The notes under the pieces: generated by a model
What the model was told of the DNA's origin: nothing
What the model saw: the letters and a program-made list of their open reading frames with translations, nothing else
The model's database searches: none
Made by a program: the position numbers and the translations under genes
In this document: positions 26,067 to 35,600 of the stretch, one piece after another
How the letters are laid out: every line of letters starts with the position of its first letter
How positions within the stretch are numbered: the first letter of the stretch is position 1
Origin: Chitinophagales bacterium
GTDB taxonomy: Bacteria; Bacteroidota; Bacteroidia; Chitinophagales; Chitinophagaceae
Length of the DNA: 40,713 nt
Reading direction: 5' to 3'
Assembly (NCBI GenBank): GCA_013298665.1
Contig: JAAFIK010000043.1
Location: 1-40,713, forward strand

Positions 26067-26570
26067 ATGGAGATACAATCAACCGCAGCTTTTCTCGACT
26101 ATTATGAAAAACAAAGGGAGGCTACCAAACGCGTTATAGCAGTAATACCCCCGGATCAGCTTGACTGGACGTATGCACCGGGAAAGTTTACCATCGGCGA
26201 TCTGGTAAGGCATATCGCGGGTATTGAGCGGTTTGTCTTTGCCGAGGTGGCATTGGGTAATCCGCCCTGCTATACAGGCTGCGGCAAGAACCTGGCAGAC
26301 GGCTATGACGGCGTTGTGGCCTGGTTTGATGAACTGCACCGGCAATCCATCGCCCGTTTTCAGTTGCTGACTGATGCAGACATGGGCAGAACCATCCGGT
26401 CGCTGGATGGCAGGGATGTGCAAAGGGGGCATTTTTTACGGGCCATGTTTGTACATGAAATACACCATCGCGGGGCATTGTGCATTTACCTGAATATGAT
26501 CGGGGTAACCACGCCCCCCATCATCGGCCTGATGGAAGCACAGGTGATTCAACTGAGCATGGCCGGCTAA
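26067..26570 (+). CDS. DinB-family metal-binding protein
   Basis: A 167-aa protein starting at MEIQSTAAF (26067); an in-frame start at 25953 would overlap the promoter region. It has the DinB four-helix pattern with three conserved His residues that bind a metal: His 49 in LVRHIAG, and His 130 and His 134 in VHEIHHRG. DinB proteins act as metal-dependent transferases or hydrolases with thiol cofactors, and several are induced by stress. The function of this one is unknown. A palindromic operator in its leader suggests repressor control. Confidence 0.85.
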   Translation: MEIQSTAAFLDYYEKQREATKRVIAVIPPDQLDWTYAPGKFTIGDLVRHIAGIERFVFAEVALGNPPCYTGCGKNLADGYDGVVAWFDELHRQSIARFQLLTDADMGRTIRSLDGRDVQRGHFLRAMFVHEIHHRGALCIYLNMIGVTTPPIIGLMEAQVIQLSMAG

Positions 26571-26660
26571 TGTCTGCAATGCTTACCGGTACACGAAAAA
26601 AGGGCAGCGCAGCGCCAGCCAGACTGCGTTTTATATTTATACATCCTTTATACAGACAAC

Positions 26661-27620
26661 ATGCAAACAAAACGTACAACAAGAATTGCCATTGCAGGCA
26701 TTGGGGGTATCGGCGGGTACCTCGGCGGAAAGTTAGCGCACTATTACGCCGGCAAACCCGGCGTTGAAATTATATTTATCTGCAGGGGGGCACATGCGGA
26801 AGCCATCAGCAGCAAGGGACTGGCGCTCCTCATGGACAAGGAGACCCTGATTTGCCGGCCGCACCTCGTGGCTGCGGATCCGCAGGTGATCGGACCGGTT
26901 GATGTGCTGATCCTCTGCACCAAGCAATATGGTATACATACCCTGCTCACACAGTACCGTAGCTGTATAACACCGCAAACCACGGTGGTGACCACACAGA
27001 ATACGGTAAACGGCCATGAGACGATTGCGCCCTTTCTGCCACCCGGGGCTACGTTATCAGAAGGTTGTATCTATATCTCGGCGGTGATTACCGGTGCGGG
27101 AACAGTGCAGCACAAAAGCGGACCTTCCCGGTTGTTTTTTGGCAATAGTGATACTGCTGATACAAGAGGGGCGGATATTGCCGCACTCTTACAGGCCGCA
27201 GGTATCGATGCAGTATTTACCACCAGCATCAGGCCGGTGCTCTGGAAAAAATACATATTCGTTTCACCGGCAGCGGTGGTTACTGCACTGCACAACATAA
27301 CGTTTACGCAGATACTGGAAAATGAAGACTCAAAAAGCTTATACGTCAACCTTGTGGCAGAACTGCTGGCCCTGGCCAGGGCAAAACAGGTGGATAGTGC
27401 GGAACATACGATCGCGAATTGCTGTGCCTTACTCGCCAATTTCTCTCCCGGTGTCAAATCTTCCTTTCAGCTCGACCTGGAGCAGCAACGACCAACGGAA
27501 ATGGAAGCCCTCGTGCTGTACGCGATACAGGAAGCCCCCAAATACGGGCTGGCTGTACCCCACTATGAGGCATCGGCTGCAGCATTAAAGAAAATGTATC
27601 CATTGAGCAGCCGGCGTTAA
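26661..27620 (+). CDS. panE: Ketopantoate reductase-like protein (PanE/ApbA family)
   Basis: A 319-aa protein with an N-terminal Rossmann motif (IAIAGIGGIGGYLGG, residues 9-23) binding NAD(P)H and a C-terminal helical domain of the ApbA_C type (WKKYIFVSPAAVVTAL near 195, SFQLDLEQQRPTEMEAL near 275). The family reduces 2-dehydropantoate to pantoate in vitamin B5 and coenzyme A synthesis. The usual QNG motif is changed to TQNTVNGHE. That is compatible with a paralogue acting on another substrate, so the symbol is given only as a family label. No other pantothenate genes are nearby. Confidence 0.8.
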   Translation: MQTKRTTRIAIAGIGGIGGYLGGKLAHYYAGKPGVEIIFICRGAHAEAISSKGLALLMDKETLICRPHLVAADPQVIGPVDVLILCTKQYGIHTLLTQYRSCITPQTTVVTTQNTVNGHETIAPFLPPGATLSEGCIYISAVITGAGTVQHKSGPSRLFFGNSDTADTRGADIAALLQAAGIDAVFTTSIRPVLWKKYIFVSPAAVVTALHNITFTQILENEDSKSLYVNLVAELLALARAKQVDSAEHTIANCCALLANFSPGVKSSFQLDLEQQRPTEMEALVLYAIQEAPKYGLAVPHYEASAAALKKMYPLSSRR

Positions 27621-27701
27621 GCCCAAATTTGGCCACTGCAAATTCCGGGTCAAAGTCTGAACATATATATCAGGATCTGTAAACCATAAAATCAACTGCG
27701 C

Positions 27702-29177
27702 ATGTCTGTCTGGAAAAGAAAGACCATTACCCAACTTTTAACTGAAACGGCTGTACCAGGGCAGGGGTTGAAACGAACCCTGACCGCCTGGTCGCTGGTT
27801 GCGCTGGGCATCGGTGCCGTGATCGGCTCAGGTATTTTTGTGAGTACCGCCACTGCCGTAGCACAGAGCGCAGGCTCTTCCGTTACGATAGGATTTATTA
27901 TTGCTGCCATTGGTTGTGCACTGGCAGGATTGTGTTATGCCGAGTTGTCGTCTTCCATACCCATTTCGGGCAGCGCATATACCTACACCTATGCCACCAT
28001 GGGTGAACTGGCAGCATGGATTATCGGGTGGGACCTTATTTTGGAATACGCTGTAGGTGCAGCCACCGTTGGCATTTCCTGGAGCGAGTACCTGAATAAT
28101 CTACTGGTGAATGTGCTTCATGTAAACCCGGTGCCTTATGCACTTTCCCATTCGCCGTTTCAGGTATCGGCCGGGGGAGAACAGGGCATCATCAATTTGC
28201 CGGCCTTGTTTATTGTAGGGGTGATCAGTTTACTGCTCATCAGGGGCACGAAGGAATCAGCGCTGCTGAATGGCCTTATTGTTATTGTAAAAGTGACCAT
28301 TGTTTTACTGATCATTATACTGGGCTGGGGGTTTATTAACCCGGCCAACCATACGCCTTATATTCCTCCACCGGCGATGTTTACCGACGGGCATGGTGTA
28401 ACCCATCACTTCGGCGGTATGATGGGCATACTTGGCGCCGCGGGTACGGTGTTCTTTGCCTTTATTGGCTTTGATGCCGTGAGTACGGCTGCCCAGGAAA
28501 CCATTAACCCGCAAAAAAATATGCCCATTGGCATACTGGGTACCTTAGCCATTTGTACCGTATTATATATCCTGTTTGCCCATGTGTTAACCGGTATTGC
28601 TACTGTTGATGATTTCAGAAACGGGGGAAAGGAAGCCTCTGTGGCTTTTGCCATTACCCGGTATATGGCAGGGTACGGGTGGCTGGCGAAATTTGTAACG
28701 GTAGCGATCCTTGCCGGATTTTCTTCGGTCATCCTGGTGATGCTGCTCGGGCAGTCGCGCGTGTTTTATGCCATGGGTACGGATGGACTGCTGCCCCGGA
28801 TGTTTGGTGAGCTGCATCCGAAGTTCAGAACACCTTATAAGGCAAATATGATAATACTGGTTATTGTGGGGTTGTTTGCAGCCTTTGTGCCGGGCAGTGT
28901 TGTGGGGGATATGACCAGTATCGGTACTTTGTTTGCCTTTGTTCTGGTTTGTATTGCCGTAATCATTTTACGAAAAACCACACCGGGTTTACCACGGGCA
29001 TTCAGGACACCCTGGGTGCCTGTGGTGCCGGTACTGGGCGTATTGGTTTGCTGTGCAATGATGTACGGATTGGGCTGGACCAACTGGTTGCGGCTGGGTA
29101 CCTGGTTGCTGATTGGACTGGCTATTTACTTTTTATACGGCAGAAAGCACAGCAGGATCAACCACCCGGAACCATAA
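27702..29177 (+). CDS. APC-family amino acid permease
   Basis: A 491-aa inner-membrane transporter with about 12-14 hydrophobic helices. The first helix contains the diagnostic unwound motif GIGAVIGSGIFV near residues 37-48. The helix after it (CALAGLCYAELSSSIPISGSAYTY) and the later GFDAVSTAAQETINPQKNMPIG segment match the cationic amino acid/YhdG-like branch of the APC superfamily. It probably takes up amino acids, perhaps basic ones; the substrate is not determined. It is transcribed towards the minus-strand operon ending at 29211, with only 33 bases between them and no obvious terminator hairpin. Confidence 0.93.
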   Translation: MSVWKRKTITQLLTETAVPGQGLKRTLTAWSLVALGIGAVIGSGIFVSTATAVAQSAGSSVTIGFIIAAIGCALAGLCYAELSSSIPISGSAYTYTYATMGELAAWIIGWDLILEYAVGAATVGISWSEYLNNLLVNVLHVNPVPYALSHSPFQVSAGGEQGIINLPALFIVGVISLLLIRGTKESALLNGLIVIVKVTIVLLIIILGWGFINPANHTPYIPPPAMFTDGHGVTHHFGGMMGILGAAGTVFFAFIGFDAVSTAAQETINPQKNMPIGILGTLAICTVLYILFAHVLTGIATVDDFRNGGKEASVAFAITRYMAGYGWLAKFVTVAILAGFSSVILVMLLGQSRVFYAMGTDGLLPRMFGELHPKFRTPYKANMIILVIVGLFAAFVPGSVVGDMTSIGTLFAFVLVCIAVIILRKTTPGLPRAFRTPWVPVVPVLGVLVCCAMMYGLGWTNWLRLGTWLLIGLAIYFLYGRKHSRINHPEP

Positions 29178-29210
29178 CCATCGCAGTATTGTACTACAGG
29201 AATAGCCGCA

Positions 29211-29510
29211 TCAGGGTGCTGTTTCTGCTGCGCGTGCTTCCACTTCATACTTATTGTTGCGATAGCCGTGGAGAAGGCTCTGCCATAAATACTTGATGAT
29301 GAAGGGGATAAAGCCGTGCCGGCGGAACTGGCGGATATGGCAGAGCTCGTGCCGCAGCCATCGCCTGCTCCTGAGAAATTCATCCGCAGAAGTGTTGTAC
29401 AGGTGAATCGTATTGCCCAGTACCATGGCCACCCCGCGCGCGCCGAGTTTCCAGGCTGCCATACGGGCGATCCGGGAATTTTCTTTGATGCGTACACCGG
29501 GAGGAAGCAT
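29211..29510 (-). CDS. Small zinc-metallopeptidase-like protein (HELCH motif)
   Basis: A 99-aa protein. It contains HELCHIRQFRRHGFIPFIIK, in which HExxH is the zinc-binding and catalytic signature, and YEVEARAAE near the end, whose Glu would be the third ligand. This is the layout of short DUF4157-like peptidase domains. The first 45 residues show a strand pair around GNTIHLYNTSADEFL, also typical of that group. It follows the bcp-like gene on the same strand with a 66-base gap and is probably the last gene of the operon. Substrate and location are unknown; no signal peptide is seen. Confidence 0.78.
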   Translation of the reverse strand: MLPPGVRIKENSRIARMAAWKLGARGVAMVLGNTIHLYNTSADEFLRSRRWLRHELCHIRQFRRHGFIPFIIKYLWQSLLHGYRNNKYEVEARAAETAP

Positions 29511-29566
29511 AGCGGACAGGTTGTTTGGTTGAAAATGACTGCGGCCGGGTGATTGTGCCGGGTAAC

Positions 29567-29587
29567 TGACAAAAGTCTATTTTGTCA
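29567..29587. other. Perfect inverted repeat across the bcp stop codon
   Basis: TGACAAAA (29567-29574) and TTTTGTCA (29580-29587) flank a 5-base loop, and the bcp stop codon lies at 29577-29579 within the loop and right arm. It could attenuate or stabilise the minus-strand mRNA between bcp and the peptidase-like gene. Confidence 0.4.
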
Positions 29588-30059
29588 TACCCTTTACCTG
29601 TTGCCAGGCGGCCAGTATCTCTTCCGAATGCTGTTTGCTTTTGGGCTTGAGGAATATTTTCCGGATGATGCCTTTTTCATCAATCAGGAAGGTGGTGCGG
29701 TGCAGCCCCATATATTTACGGCCATACATCTGCTTTTCACCCCAAACCCCGTATTTGCTGATGATGCTGTGTGCAGGATCGGTGAGCAGTGTAAAGGGCA
29801 GGTTGTATCTGGCCTCAAACTTTTTGTGTTTGGCAGCATCATCCGGGCTTACACCCAATACAACCAGTCCGGCTTTTTTGAGCGCTGCAAAATTATCACG
29901 CAGGTTGCAGGCCTGGTCGGTACAGGTAGGCGTCATATCTTCGGGGTAAAAATACAGAACTACGGCCTGGCCCTTACAGGCAGAGAGTTTGACGGTATTG
30001 CCGTCCTGGTCTTTCCCTGTAAAAGCGGGTGCTTTTGTACCTTCCGTTAGTGTTGTCAT
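29577..30059 (-). CDS. bcp: Thioredoxin-dependent thiol peroxidase (Bcp-type peroxiredoxin)
   Basis: A 160-aa cytosolic peroxiredoxin that reduces peroxides with electrons from thioredoxin. The active-site region FYPEDMTPTCTDQACNLRDN carries the peroxidatic Cys (PTC) and a second Cys five residues later (QAC), as in Bcp/PrxQ enzymes. Other family marks are LGVSPDDAAKHKKFEARYNLPFTLLTD and RTTFLIDEKG. The length is typical. The gene starts 12 bases after the stop of the M23 peptidase gene on the same strand, so the two are cotranscribed. Confidence 0.95.
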   Translation of the reverse strand: MTTLTEGTKAPAFTGKDQDGNTVKLSACKGQAVVLYFYPEDMTPTCTDQACNLRDNFAALKKAGLVVLGVSPDDAAKHKKFEARYNLPFTLLTDPAHSIISKYGVWGEKQMYGRKYMGLHRTTFLIDEKGIIRKIFLKPKSKQHSEEILAAWQQVKGMTK

Positions 30060-30071
30060 ACTGCGAATTTT

Positions 30072-31808
30072 TTATGGTATGTTTCGGTAAAAATAATACT
30101 TCCGTTCTGCCCGGTTGCCCACACAGTCTTCTGCGCTGATGACAAGTTCATGTGGCCCGGGGCCGCACTGTTCGTCAAAATCATATACAAAACTACGCCC
30201 TTTATCGTTGCTGAAGCGGAGCCATTTGCCATCCAGTTCGGCTTTGAAGCTGAGCAGTTCTTCACTGTTGTCGAGTATAACAAAAACAATGCGTTTTAGT
30301 TTGGAGCAGTCCATATCATTCCTGAAGCCAACGGGTGTGATGACAGGAGGAAGGGTATCGGGGAAGAGGGTGATATTGCCCAGTTCGCGGAAGCTGGCGC
30401 GGTACCAGTCGTCTGCTTCGGGTATGGCTCTGGCAAAATCTGTTTTGCCACCCCAGTAGCGCTGCATCACCATTTTATCTTTGTAAGGGTTATTGGCCGG
30501 TCCTTTGATGTGGATGGGGAAATAGCCCTGGACGGGTGTATTGCCATTGTGCAGTTGAAAAATGGTACCCTTTGCGGTGGGTGTTTCCCGGTAGGTAAAA
30601 CGGATAGAGTCGTAGAGGGCGGTTTCTGAGAGGTAGAAGCGCAGTTTGTTGTTTTCAAACACGTTTACAAAGCCCGGATGAAAGTTGCGCTGCCGGCTGG
30701 CGGCAAAGGAATCCACTACCGGCGGCTCCGGTTTTACCAAGCCACGTTTAACCCCGAAGCGCAGGTTGCTGGTATTGCCGGCTGCATCTTTTACGGCAAT
30801 GCGTATCTGGTGTATGCTGTCGTCTTCAATTACAATAACCCCATTACCGCTGAAATCTTTATAAGGCGATGGCGGGTAGCCCGGCAGGCGCGAGAGGTGC
30901 TGCACAAAGGGGCCGCCGGTGCTGCGCAGTTTATAATCGATATGCGCGTTGAGGAAGCGTGTCTGGTCGTAGCCGATACTGTCGAGCTGGAAACCCGCAA
31001 CCGGGGTTTCGTTTTCAAAGAGGATGGCTTCGTAAATGCCGTTTTTATTGCCCGAGTTGTCTAACCGGTCGTAAGCCGTAATGGCAAAACTGAGTTTGTC
31101 TGTATTGGCCACGATGAGTGCCGGGGAAGTGGTATAAACGCCGTTTACTTTTTTGAGCGTGTACAACCGCGGACTTTGTTCGTATACGCTGATGCACCTG
31201 TCGTACACGGCGAGGCGCAGGAGGTCGGGCGGGGTATGGTCGGGAATGGGGAAGCCGAAGAGGGTGGGGTTGAGTACCTTGTCCGACCGGGTATCGCGGA
31301 TCTCGAAGTGCAGGTGAGGGCCCTGTGAACCACCCGTATTGCCGCTGTAAGCGATAAACTGTCCCCTGGTTACCGGAAAGGCGGTTGGCGGGATATCGAG
31401 AAACAGTTTCCAGCTTTTCTGTACATATTGCTGCTGTTTGATATAGGTTTCGAGTTCGGGATAAAAATCGTTGAGGTGGGCATAGAGGGTGGTAAGGCCA
31501 TTGGGGTGGTTGATGTAGATGGCACGGCCAAAGCCATAAGGCTCAATCTTTACTTTGGCAATGTATCCTTCTGCCGCCGCGTAAATGGGTACGTTTTGTT
31601 TTTTATCCGTTTTACAGTCGAACCCCATATGGTAGTGGTTGGGACGCAGTTCACCAAAATTGGCGGCAATACCAATGGTGGCGCCTACGGGCCAGCGGAA
31701 ATAGCCCTGGGGATAATTTTTTTCGGGGAAATACTGGGCGCGGGTACACGTACATACCAGCAGGAGGAGCAAGCCCCATACCCTTTTACTACGCAAAATC
31801 AGGTTCAT
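30072..31808 (-). CDS. Exported M23-family metallopeptidase
   Basis: About 578 aa. The ATG at 31808 (MNLILRSKRVWGLLLLL) is used; an in-frame TTG lies two codons upstream. The signal peptide ends near CTRAQ. The LysM-free M23 domain spans about 30-190: HYHMGFD (His 60 xxx Asp 64) and GPHLHFEIRD (His 165, His 167) are the zinc ligands of LytM-type endopeptidases that cut peptide cross-links in peptidoglycan. Residues 200-578 are beta-rich Ig-like modules for binding or spacing. Bacteroidota carry a conserved ~560-residue form of this protein next to housekeeping genes. It is the first gene of a minus-strand operon with bcp and the small peptidase-like gene. Confidence 0.92.
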   Translation of the reverse strand: MNLILRSKRVWGLLLLLVCTCTRAQYFPEKNYPQGYFRWPVGATIGIAANFGELRPNHYHMGFDCKTDKKQNVPIYAAAEGYIAKVKIEPYGFGRAIYINHPNGLTTLYAHLNDFYPELETYIKQQQYVQKSWKLFLDIPPTAFPVTRGQFIAYSGNTGGSQGPHLHFEIRDTRSDKVLNPTLFGFPIPDHTPPDLLRLAVYDRCISVYEQSPRLYTLKKVNGVYTTSPALIVANTDKLSFAITAYDRLDNSGNKNGIYEAILFENETPVAGFQLDSIGYDQTRFLNAHIDYKLRSTGGPFVQHLSRLPGYPPSPYKDFSGNGVIVIEDDSIHQIRIAVKDAAGNTSNLRFGVKRGLVKPEPPVVDSFAASRQRNFHPGFVNVFENNKLRFYLSETALYDSIRFTYRETPTAKGTIFQLHNGNTPVQGYFPIHIKGPANNPYKDKMVMQRYWGGKTDFARAIPEADDWYRASFRELGNITLFPDTLPPVITPVGFRNDMDCSKLKRIVFVILDNSEELLSFKAELDGKWLRFSNDKGRSFVYDFDEQCGPGPHELVISAEDCVGNRAERKYYFYRNIP

Positions 31809-31863
31809 ATACAATGTTACGCAGGGAAAAAGAAAAAAGGATGGCTTGGGGGAAAATAATTTA

Positions 31864-31884
31864 GTACCTGGTACTCAGTACTGG
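31864..31884. repeat. GTAC heptamer repeat cluster 1
   Basis: Three adjacent 7-base units: GTACCTG, GTACTCA and GTACTGG. This is the smallest of three clusters in the gap 31809-32646. Confidence 0.7.
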
Positions 31885-32013
31885 AAAAGACGGGCTTAGA
31901 CGGCTAACCCTCGGCTTTACTACGGGGTTACCCCGGGTCTGCTATAGGAAAGATGCCTTGAAGGTAGCAGGAGAAGAAGTATCAAGTATCAGGAGGGGGA
32001 AGCTAAATACTGG

Positions 32014-32041
32014 GTACTCAGTACTTAGTACCCAGTACTCA
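32014..32041. repeat. GTAC heptamer repeat cluster 2
   Basis: Four adjacent 7-base units (GTACTCA, GTACTTA, GTACCCA, GTACTCA), preceded by a degenerate ATACTGG. Confidence 0.85.
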
Positions 32042-32102
32042 GTCGGGGTTCTGTCGGGATACTGATGTCTCATATCTTATGTCAAACCATGGCAAAAGGT
32101 AG

Positions 32103-32177
32103 GATGCGCCACTGATGCGCCACTGATGCGTCACTGATGCGCCACTGATATCCCACTGTAAAGGGGAGTGGGATATC
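32103..32177. repeat. 11-bp tandem repeat running into a perfect hairpin
   Basis: Five consecutive 11-base units of GATGCGCCACT (third GATGCGTCACT, fifth GATATCCCACT) occupy 32103-32157. The fifth unit is also the left arm of a perfect 11-bp stem: GATATCCCACT (32147-32157) pairs with AGTGGGATATC (32167-32177) around a 9-base loop. Confidence 0.9.
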
Positions 32178-32207
32178 TATGGGTGAACACTGGCTGAGGA
32201 GGGAGCA

Positions 32208-32249
32208 GTACTCAGTACTTGGTACTCAGTACCCGGTACTCGGTACTGC
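32208..32249. repeat. GTAC heptamer repeat cluster 3
   Basis: Six adjacent 7-base units: GTACTCA, GTACTTG, GTACTCA, GTACCCG, GTACTCG and GTACTGC. The motif is GTAC followed by three variable bases, so each unit carries a four-base palindrome with period 7. Confidence 0.9.
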
Positions 32250-32376
32250 ATTTTTTTTCCCCGCCATTATTCCCCTTTTGCGAAAAACGCATTTTTAAGG
32301 CATTGATGATCAATGGTTACGGTAATCTTTTTGCGAAACCATGCTTTTCCGGGTAAAAAAACAGGGTTTTTCCGGG

Positions 32377-32407
32377 TTGGTGGTATGCAAAAATCTCCCC
32401 ATATTTG
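32377..32407 (+). promoter_or_regulatory. Possible promoter of the RHS locus
   Basis: TTG at 32377-32379 and CATATTTG at 32400-32407 (one mismatch to TAnnTTTG) are spaced by 20 bases. This would give a leader of about 230 bases before the chosen start at 32647. Confidence 0.35.
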
Positions 32408-32646
32408 CTTTTGTACAGGCCAGGCCACCCTTAAAACCGCATGACCAGTTCATCACACCGGTGAGCTGTAAGCGGTAGTTAGAAACCAATATCCCGCGAT
32501 GAACCGCATTCATCAACAACCAGCACCATTGCGGACAGACATGAAAATCAGCACAGTTGCACCACAACACCGGTTACCAACACCCGGCGCTATACCCGTG
32601 CAGCCTGCTCCTTTCACCACACCCATGGCGGCTACACAGAACAGGT

Positions 32647-35600
32647 ATGCAATACAACAAAACACTGTTGACCAGCCTTATTTGCTGGACAGTTTCGCTC
32701 GCTGCCACAGCCCAGCAAAACCTTTACAACAAAGTATCTGTTGCCTCACCCAATGCGGCGGCACTGGGTAAGTATGCGGATGTGCCGGTAAACTACCATA
32801 CGGGTATCCCGCAGATCAGTATCCCCGTTTATACGGTGCAGGACGGGCCGCTGCAACTGGCTGTGGTACTGAATTACCATGCCGGGGGGCTTAAACCGGC
32901 CGAACCGGCGGGCTGGGTAGGTGCAGGCTGGAGTTTTGGGCCGGGTATGATCAGCCGCACGATTCAGGGTGCGCCCGATGAGCGCTACACCAGCAGCGCC
33001 AGCAGCGAGCAAAGCAAGGGCTACCTGAGCGATGGTGGCTATCCCAGCTACCTGTGGCACCGCGATAATCCCGCCAACCCCAATGAATACACCAATATGC
33101 TCAAAGACTTTTACCAGGGCAATGCGGATGGTGAGCCCGACCTTTTCTTTTTCAACTTTGCGGGCTATACCGGCAAGTTCTATTTCGGGGATGATAAGGT
33201 ACCCGTGGTATTGCCCGAGCAGGATATAAAAATTGTTTGCAGTTATACCCCGGGGCTGCGCAAAAGCATCGAAAGTTTTACGCTCACCACCCCCGATGGC
33301 AACCGGTATTACTTTGGCAATACGCCCGCCACCAACGATGTGGATCCGGTAGAGCGCACACTGGGCTACAGCTCGGATAACGGCTATGGCAATGATGGCC
33401 GGTCGGTATCGGCCTGGTACCTCAACAAAGTGGTGTCTGCCAATGACAACCACCAGATTGTGCTGGGCTATGCTGCGGAGAAATACAGCTATTACAATAT
33501 TTCTGCAAGTCCTGTTTCCTACGATATTGGCGGGGGCGCTTCGCCCTGGGTGGACGGTGCCGGCGATGGTACGCACCTCAACAAGGTAATAGTGGATGGT
33601 GTACGGCTGCAGCAGATCAGTTTTACCGATGGTAAGGTGGAGTTTATCCCCGGTGCATTGCGGACCGACCTGAGCGGCCCGCTGCTTACCCTTACCGATT
33701 ATCCCAATGAGCAGGCGAAGGTACTGGCTGAGATCAGGGTTACGGGTAATGGCGGCGCTTGTAAAAGCTTTGCGCTTACGTACGATTATTTTACCGACTT
33801 ATCGGGCAAGGGCGCTGTAGGGGGTGCGGCTGCGGTTACCAGCGATACGCGCAAGCTGAAGCTGCTGCAGGTACAGGAGAAAAGCTGCGATGGTACCGTG
33901 GTGTTGCCGCCCTATATTTTTGATTACCATATCGAGAACGTGCCAAGGGCGCTTTCTTTTTCGCAGGACCACTGGGGTTTTGCCAATGGCGCGGATAACA
34001 ATACCCTGATACCCACCTATACCGAAAACCAGTTTGAAGACGTACCCGGCGCCAACCGTGATAGCCAATGGCCGGATATGCGGGGCGGTACCCTCCGGAA
34101 AATTACCTATCCTACGGGGGGCAGCAGCGCTTTTGAATACGAACCCAACCGGGCATGGGTAAGTTATAACCGCTATGATAAAACCTACCGCTTCAGCACT
34201 GCCGTGGGGTACGACAACAACAACTCCACCACCACTTACCAGCCTTTCAGCGGCAACCCTTACCGGATCAAACTTTCCAACCCCTCCTGTACCTGGCCCG
34301 CTACCTCCTGTGGCGCTTCCATACAGATCTATAATGCCAGTAATGTTTTTGTGTTCAGCCTGTCGGCACAGGTGGGCGAACAGAAAACCGCCTACTGCAC
34401 ATTGCCGGCAGGTACTTACAAAATAGTGATGTATAAAGATGCAGCCGGTTTGGGTGCGGTAGCCACCGGTGAATACACGGAAATGGTGCCGGTGCTGTAT
34501 GAAAACAACGAGATCGTGGGCGGGTTGCGGGTAAAAAGTATTACCCAAACGGAGCCGTCACGGCCGGGTACTGTGATGACCACAAATTACAGCTATGCCG
34601 TAAACAACCGCACCACGGGCATCCTGTACAGCCGGCCGGTATATGTACAGGTGCTTAAAAACAGCGGTCGCCGCTATGTGTTCAGCCAGTTGTTTTTTAA
34701 TGGTGCCACCTGGCGTATGGATAGTGAGGAGTACATGCCCCAGGAAGAGCCTTATTTCAGCTTTCCGGGGCGCAAGGCCCTCAAGTCTGCCGCACCCATA
34801 CTGCCCATGAGTACCACGCAGGGCAACCATATCGGCTACAACGAGGTAAAGGTGAGCAAGGCGGGTAACGGGTACAGTATTTACCGGTATTATGGATCGA
34901 ACCTCTGGGATATGGACAATAGTGATGTGGTGGTGCGGAAAATTGACCGTAAGTCTGCCTACCCCGCCGCACCCGAGTACCCGGCGGCCCCCCTGCCTTT
35001 TGAATACAAGCGCGGTGAGCTTAAGTATGAGGGACATTTTACCGAAACGGGCAAACTGCTGAACGAGATTACCTATATACCTGCTTACACGGTACAGCCC
35101 GTAACAACGCCGGGCATAAGGGTATATGCCGAGAACCGGCAGGGTGGCAGCCCTTTGTGGGTAGCGGTTAAAACGGATTTTGAACTGCGGTCGGAGAAGA
35201 AAACAAGTATGGTGGTGATTGAAAACAATTACGATGCGCTTACCAGCAACTATATACAACAAACGCGCACCACGCTTTACGAAAGCCCCAGCCACAGCCA
35301 GCCCACTACCACCAGCCAAACCAATTCGAAGGGTCAGCCATTAGTGACCAAAACAACATACACGGCCGACTTTCTGGTGCCTGGTTGTGAAACGATCGAC
35401 AATTGCTGGGCCACTTATCAGGCGGCATTGGCCACAGCCTCCGACAACTATACGACTGCCTACGCTGCCTGCAGCAATGGCGACTGCCGGCTGGCCGCAA
35501 AGGCTGCATACAACTGGGCAAAGATGGATGCCCGGCGTGCCTACAGCCAGTGCCGGATCGACAGGCTTGCGCTCAAAAGCACCTGTTTGCAGCAAGCCAA

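Noticed and set aside
32103..32157. CRISPR or integron-type array
   Set aside because: The 11-bp units are directly adjacent and much too short, with no integrase nearby.
32499..32771. 90-codon frame before the RHS-like gene
   Set aside because: It is in a different frame, overlaps the signal peptide of the RHS-like gene and has no recognisable feature.
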